From the NCBI RefSeq assembly GCF_030317035.1, contig NZ_JASZYK010000008.1:62001-126000 (forward strand): a stretch of 64,000 nucleotides of DNA, written 5' to 3'. This DNA is from Variovorax sp. J22G73 (GTDB taxonomy: Bacteria > Pseudomonadota > Gammaproteobacteria > Burkholderiales > Burkholderiaceae_C). Positions 60,395 through 64,000 of the stretch are shown in pieces (position 1 is the first letter of the stretch; each line of letters opens with the position of its first letter). The position numbers and the translations under genes are program-made. Under the pieces are notes generated by a model. It saw only the letters and a program-made list of their open reading frames with translations, was not told where the DNA came from and did no database searches.

Positions 60395-62269
60395 TCAGCC
60401 GAAGGTGAACGCGTAGGCTTGCGCGCCCGGATCCAGAAACTCGATCTCGAAGCGCCGATCGGCCACCGTGCCGCGCTGGCGCACCAGCTGGTACAGGCGC
60501 TGCCCGCTCACGGTGCCCAGCCCCTGCGCGTCGATGTCCATGCCGTGGTCTTCGCCGGGCGGCTTGCCGTCGATGGTCACCTTGATGCGCACCGGGCGGC
60601 CATCGCCCGAGCCCAGCACCAGGTGCAGGTCGCGCGCATGAAAGCGGTAGGCGATGCGGCCCCGCGCCTTGCCCAGCACCGCGTCCTGGCCGGCCACGGT
60701 CCAGTCGCCGCCGAGCGCCCACTGGTTGGTCTTCAGTTCGGCCGGCACCGCGTACGCATGCGGCTTGCCCTGCACGAAGCCGCCGGCCGAGGCGAAGTTC
60801 TCGGCGCGCTCGTAGCCGATGTACGTCTCGGGCGACTTCACGTTCTGGCTGTCGGCCGCGGCCTGCGCGCCCTGCGCCTCGACCTTCACCAGGTCGCCGG
60901 GCATCGCGCCCTGCCCGGCCTCGGCCAGAAGTTGCTGGATGACCTGCTCCGACTTGTCGTACTCGCCTTCACCGAAGTGGTGATGGCGAATGCGGCCCTG
61001 CGCGTCGATGAAGTAGTGCGCCGGCCAGTACTCGTTCTTGAACGCACGCCAGATGGCGTAGTCGTTGTCGACGGCCACCGGGTAGCCGAGCTTCAGGTCC
61101 TTCACGGCCTTGCGCACGTTGCCTATGTCTTTCTCGAACGCGAACTCCGGCGCGTGCACGCCGATGACCACCAGCCCCTTGTCCTTGTACTTCTCGGCCC
61201 AGGCCTGCACGTACGGCAGCGCGCGCAGGCAGTTGATGCACGAGTAGGTCCAGAAGTCGACCAGCACCACCTTGCCGCTAAGGCCTTCCATGGTGAGCGG
61301 CGGCGAGTTGAGCCATTGCACGGCGCCGTCCAGCGACGGGCCGTTGCCTTCGACGGGCAAGGCGGAGGGCGAGGCTGTACCGGCGCCCTTGTCGGCGGAC
61401 ATCATCATCGAGTTGCTGGCCGCCATCATGGCGTTGCCCGGGGCCATCATGGCGTTGGAGCCGGCCATCATCACGGTCGAGTCAGGGCCGGTCGTGACCA
61501 CGGCGGGCTCTTCGGTGGGCTGGCCGAGCGGCTTCTTCGGCCGCACCTTGTCGATCAGCGCCTGCTCCACCGACGAAGTGCCCGCGAGCGACAGCTGTGC
61601 CAGAACGCCGGTGTCCAGCCCCAGCGCGATGGCCGCCACGCCGCACAGCAGCGCCACGCCGATGCCGCGGCGAATCCACTCGCCCGCGCCCAACGATTTC
61701 TTCATGACCTTGAACACGCGCCCGCCGATCAGCAGCGCCCCCGCCAGCGACGTTGCCGCGCCCGCCGCATAGGCCAGCAACAGCAGCGAGGTCTGCGCGC
61801 TCGCGCCACCCAGCGCCGCGCCGGTCAGCACCAGCCCGAGGATCGGGCCCGCGCAGGGCGCCCACAGCAAGCCCGTGGCCACGCCCAGCAGCAGCGAAGT
61901 GACGAAGGCCGAACGCCGCCTCTGCGAGCCGTCGCCTTCGGCCGATGCCGACAGCCGCTCACCCCAGCCCACCAGCGGCCGCGTGAGCCGCTCGGCCAGC
62001 TGCGGAAACAGCAGCGTGATGCCGAACAGCGCCATCATCACGATCGCCGCCAGGCGCCCGTACTGGTTGGCCTGCACGGCCCAGCCGCCGCCCACCGCGG
62101 CCAGCGAGGCCACGCCGGCGAAGGTCAGCGCCATGCCGAGCAACAGCGGCAGCCCGCTTTTCAGAAAGGGCTGGTCCCCGCGCGCGAACACGAACGGCAG
62201 GACCGGAAGAATGCAGGGGCTGAGGATGGTCAGCACCCCGCCCAGGTAGGCGACGACGAAAAGAAGCAT
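60395..62269 (-). CDS. dipZ: DipZ: CcdA-like membrane domain fused to thioredoxin-like domain
   Basis: A 624-residue protein that carries electrons from cytoplasmic thioredoxin to periplasmic targets. The membrane part (about 1-230) has the CcdA signature SPCILPVLPFVFA and WAPCAGPILGL, each with its redox Cys. A Met-rich linker (about 265-300: SNAMMAPGNAMMAASNSMMM) follows. The thioredoxin-like domain (about 310-450) has the active site SCINCLRALPYV. A C-terminal domain (about 470-624) with ETYIGYERAENFAS completes the DipZ architecture. It lies 28 bases after msrB, suggesting it supplies that enzyme. Confidence 0.92.
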   Translation of the reverse strand: MLLFVVAYLGGVLTILSPCILPVLPFVFARGDQPFLKSGLPLLLGMALTFAGVASLAAVGGGWAVQANQYGRLAAIVMMALFGITLLFPQLAERLTRPLVGWGERLSASAEGDGSQRRRSAFVTSLLLGVATGLLWAPCAGPILGLVLTGAALGGASAQTSLLLLAYAAGAATSLAGALLIGGRVFKVMKKSLGAGEWIRRGIGVALLCGVAAIALGLDTGVLAQLSLAGTSSVEQALIDKVRPKKPLGQPTEEPAVVTTGPDSTVMMAGSNAMMAPGNAMMAASNSMMMSADKGAGTASPSALPVEGNGPSLDGAVQWLNSPPLTMEGLSGKVVLVDFWTYSCINCLRALPYVQAWAEKYKDKGLVVIGVHAPEFAFEKDIGNVRKAVKDLKLGYPVAVDNDYAIWRAFKNEYWPAHYFIDAQGRIRHHHFGEGEYDKSEQVIQQLLAEAGQGAMPGDLVKVEAQGAQAAADSQNVKSPETYIGYERAENFASAGGFVQGKPHAYAVPAELKTNQWALGGDWTVAGQDAVLGKARGRIAYRFHARDLHLVLGSGDGRPVRIKVTIDGKPPGEDHGMDIDAQGLGTVSGQRLYQLVRQRGTVADRRFEIEFLDPGAQAYAFTFG

Positions 62270-62297
62270 GGGGAGAGCGGGAGCAGGTCCGTGGAAA

Positions 62298-62828
62298 TCA
62301 GGCGGCGCCGGGGGTGAACTTCATGGCCAGGCCGTTCATGCAGTAGCGCAGGCCGGTGGGCTTGGGGCCGTCGTCGAACACATGGCCCAGGTGGCCGCCG
62401 CAACGGCGGCAGTGCACCTCGTTGCGCGTCATGCCGGCGGAGCTGTCGACCTTCTGGGCCACCGCGTTCGGCAGCGGCTGCCAGAAGCTGGGCCAGCCGG
62501 TCTTGCTGTCGAACTTGGTCTTGGAAGAAAACGCGTCGAGCGAACACCCCGCGCAGCTGAACCTGCCTTCGCGGTGCTCGTCGTTCAGCGGGCTGGTGTA
62601 GGGCCGCTCCGTGCCTTCCTGGCGCAGCACCGCGTACTGGTTGGGCGAAAGCAGCTTGCGCCATTCGGCGTCGGTGCGGGTCACTTCGAACTTCTCGGCG
62701 TCGGCGGCATGCGCCAGGCCGGCGCTCCAGCCGAAGGCATCGACCACGGCCAGGCCGACCGCCGACGCGGCGGCCTTCAGGACGAAACGGCGTCCGGGGT
62801 GGTGGTGAGCGTGATGAGGGTGGTTCAT
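62298..62828 (-). CDS. msrB: Exported peptide-methionine (R)-S-oxide reductase MsrB
   Basis: A 176-residue MsrB with an export signal: a His-rich start (NHPHHAHHH), then RRFVLKAAASAVGLAVVDAF, a likely Tat signal, and AHAAD cleavage. The zinc ligands are in CAGC and CRRCGG; the catalytic Cys is in LRYCMNG. It repairs methionine sulfoxide in periplasmic proteins. The ATG at 62828 has AAGGA about 10 bases upstream; starts further up add an unlikely tail. DipZ, next in the operon, can recycle its disulfide. Confidence 0.93.
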   Translation of the reverse strand: MNHPHHAHHHPGRRFVLKAAASAVGLAVVDAFGWSAGLAHAADAEKFEVTRTDAEWRKLLSPNQYAVLRQEGTERPYTSPLNDEHREGRFSCAGCSLDAFSSKTKFDSKTGWPSFWQPLPNAVAQKVDSSAGMTRNEVHCRRCGGHLGHVFDDGPKPTGLRYCMNGLAMKFTPGAA

Positions 62829-63166
62829 GGCGAGTGCATCCTTGGAGGTGAGGGCTGTGCAGGCATGTACGCGGCTTCGATATGTATGGATGTGCATAGC
62901 GCAGGGCATACTTTTCATCGCGTTTCGAATTCGCGCTCCGTGCAGCGTAGTTCGGGTGCGGCGCGGCGAAGGTTACGGCCGGTGGGCGCCCGCCAAAGAA
63001 AACGGCCCGAACGAAACGCAGCGCTTCGACAAGGTCAGCGCGCATCGCCCGTTCAGGGGATGGGCAGCCGGTACAGGCTTGCTAGGCTGCGCACCGCAGC
63101 CCCGTTGCCAGAACAAGGCCACGCGAAGGCCTGACAAGAGTGCATTCCCATGACAAGGAGCAGACG
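62829..63166. other. Divergent intergenic region
   Basis: This 338-base gap separates msrB from the DUF2235 gene. It should hold both promoters. The part near 62875-62920 is AT-rich (TATGTATGGATGTGCATAG) and is the best promoter candidate for msrB. No gene, terminator or clear repeat was seen. Confidence 0.4.
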
Positions 63167-64000
63167 ATGACCGGATTCGAAGGCATTTCCCCTGCCGGCA
63201 ACGAGACCGGCATGCGCCAGTTGATCGTTTGCTGCGACGGCACCAACAACACCCTGACCGGCGGTGTCGCGGACACCAACGTGCTGCAGTTCCACCAGCA
63301 CCTGGTCAGGCACCCTGCGCCCCCAGGGGTCGAGCGAATACTGTTCTACGACCCCGGTGTCGGTTCTCCCGATGCGGTGCCTCCCACGGACCCCATGGAC
63401 TGGGTCAAGCGCAGCTGGGAGCGCACGTCGGGGCTGGCCTCGGGCCGGGGCATCTACGACAACATCGCCGAGGCCTATCGCTTCCTCATGCGGCACTGGC
63501 GCGGCGAGCAGGACCAGATCTACTGCTTCGGGTTCTCGCGTGGCGCATTCACCGCGCGTTGCGTCGTGGGCATGGTCCACCTGTTCGGCATCCTCGAGCC
63601 GCAACACGAGGCCATGGTCCCCACGCTGATCCGCATCTATTTCTCGCTGCCGTCCGGACAAGGGCGCTGGTGGCAGCGCGCCACGCGCTGGCTTCACCAG
63701 TCGACAGCCAGGAAAGGAGTCGCAGGCCGCGCCGTACCGGAGCAGGGCCGCGAGTTGCTGGCCAAACAGGTGCGCGACTACTTCGCCACGCCGCAAGGCC
63801 GCGAGGCCTGGGTGCATTGGGTCGGCGTGTGGGACACGGTGGAATCCGTGGGACTGCCGGGCCCCCTCTCGCGCAGTAATCCGAGCACCGCCACCTTTCT
63901 CGACAAGCGGGTTTGCAATGTGAGGCACGCCCTGGCCTTCGACGAGCACCGATGGACGTTCCTGCCCAGGCTGTACGAAGTTCCCGGCGATGTGGCGACA
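63167..64000 (+). CDS. DUF2235 (Tle1-like) alpha/beta hydrolase, 5' part
   Basis: The first 278 residues of a DUF2235 protein; the gene runs past the window end. The N-terminal CCDGTNN and the nucleophile elbow GFSRGAFTAR are the family signatures, and VGVWDTVESVGLPG follows. DUF2235 includes the type VI secreted phospholipases Tle1, so an effector role is possible given tssE and tssF 16 kb away, but housekeeping hydrolases share the domain. AAGGAG lies 6 bases before the ATG at 63167. No immunity gene is seen upstream. Confidence 0.88.
   Translation, partial: MTGFEGISPAGNETGMRQLIVCCDGTNNTLTGGVADTNVLQFHQHLVRHPAPPGVERILFYDPGVGSPDAVPPTDPMDWVKRSWERTSGLASGRGIYDNIAEAYRFLMRHWRGEQDQIYCFGFSRGAFTARCVVGMVHLFGILEPQHEAMVPTLIRIYFSLPSGQGRWWQRATRWLHQSTARKGVAGRAVPEQGRELLAKQVRDYFATPQGREAWVHWVGVWDTVESVGLPGPLSRSNPSTATFLDKRVCNVRHALAFDEHRWTFLPRLYEVPGDVAT

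Noticed and set aside
58952..62317. A 1121-codon open frame on the plus strand
   Set aside because: It lies antisense to DUF2325 and DipZ, whose domains are clear; the translation is repetitive and without domains.

Overview
The window is a 64 kb piece of a high-GC, gene-dense chromosome. No rRNA, tRNA, IS element or CRISPR array was seen. The gene content points to a Burkholderiales bacterium, most likely Comamonadaceae of a Variovorax-like type. The reasons are two tripartite-tricarboxylate (Bug) binding proteins, a DUF4148 repeat protein, a complete gallate 4,5-cleavage operon, a DUF2868/DUF3482 pair, type VI secretion genes, a bacteriophytochrome and many LysR/GntR regulators. This is inference from gene content only.

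Layout. (1) 0.1-5.6 kb: a siaABCD-like cyclic-di-GMP operon (SpoIIE-type phosphatase, SiaB kinase, SiaC switch protein, SiaD cyclase) that runs by overlap into a REC/DUF3369/GGDEF/EAL phosphodiesterase. (2) 5.6-7.6 kb: hemN and a universal stress protein, divergent around an FNR/ANR box. (3) 7.6-16.6 kb: a tightly overlapped aromatic-ring-hydroxylation operon on the minus strand (dienelactone hydrolase-SnoaL fusion, reductase, dioxygenase large and small subunits, a degenerate isochorismatase-like protein, SDR dehydrogenase), with a divergent ABC binding protein and an AraC regulator. (4) 18.3-24.9 kb: a gallate operon (tautomerase, hydratase, aldolase, dioxygenase, Bug receptor) under a LysR regulator with two helix-turn-helix domains. 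(5) 25-36.6 kb: mixed genes, including an alpha/beta hydrolase with cytochrome b561, a family-2 glycosyltransferase, a DODA-type dioxygenase with two palindromic sites, a bacteriophytochrome kinase, a membrane diguanylate cyclase and a decayed phospholipase-D-like gene. (6) 36.8-44.9 kb: an ABC exporter, then a sugar-acid type cluster bounded by two GntR/FadR regulators, with an enolase-superfamily dehydratase broken by a one-base frameshift, then a VOC/TetR divergent pair. (7) 44.9-51 kb: an isolated tssE-tssF pair, a 24-residue membrane peptide with its own terminator, and a DUF2868/DUF3482 GTPase pair. (8) 51-58 kb: small metabolic and membrane proteins, including an EamA transporter with a histidine-rich tail, a lipoprotein glycerophosphodiesterase, HlyIII and bestrophin proteins. 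(9) 58-62.8 kb: a relic of an aldehyde dehydrogenase, a molybdopterin-linked gene group, a DUF2325 protein, and DipZ next to an exported MsrB. (10) 63.2 kb to the end: the start of a DUF2235 (Tle1-like) lipase-type protein.

How the parts work together. The gallate operon encodes every step from gallate to pyruvate plus oxaloacetate. The ring-hydroxylating operon looks like a full oxygenase with its electron carrier and a downstream dehydrogenase, but its substrate cannot be read from sequence. The Sia proteins, the EAL protein and the second GGDEF protein all act on cyclic-di-GMP. DipZ and MsrB form a plausible periplasmic methionine-sulfoxide repair pair. TssE/TssF and the DUF2235 protein suggest type VI secretion elsewhere in the genome. 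Start codons were chosen from ribosome-binding sites, overlaps and family length; many genes start at GTG or TTG.
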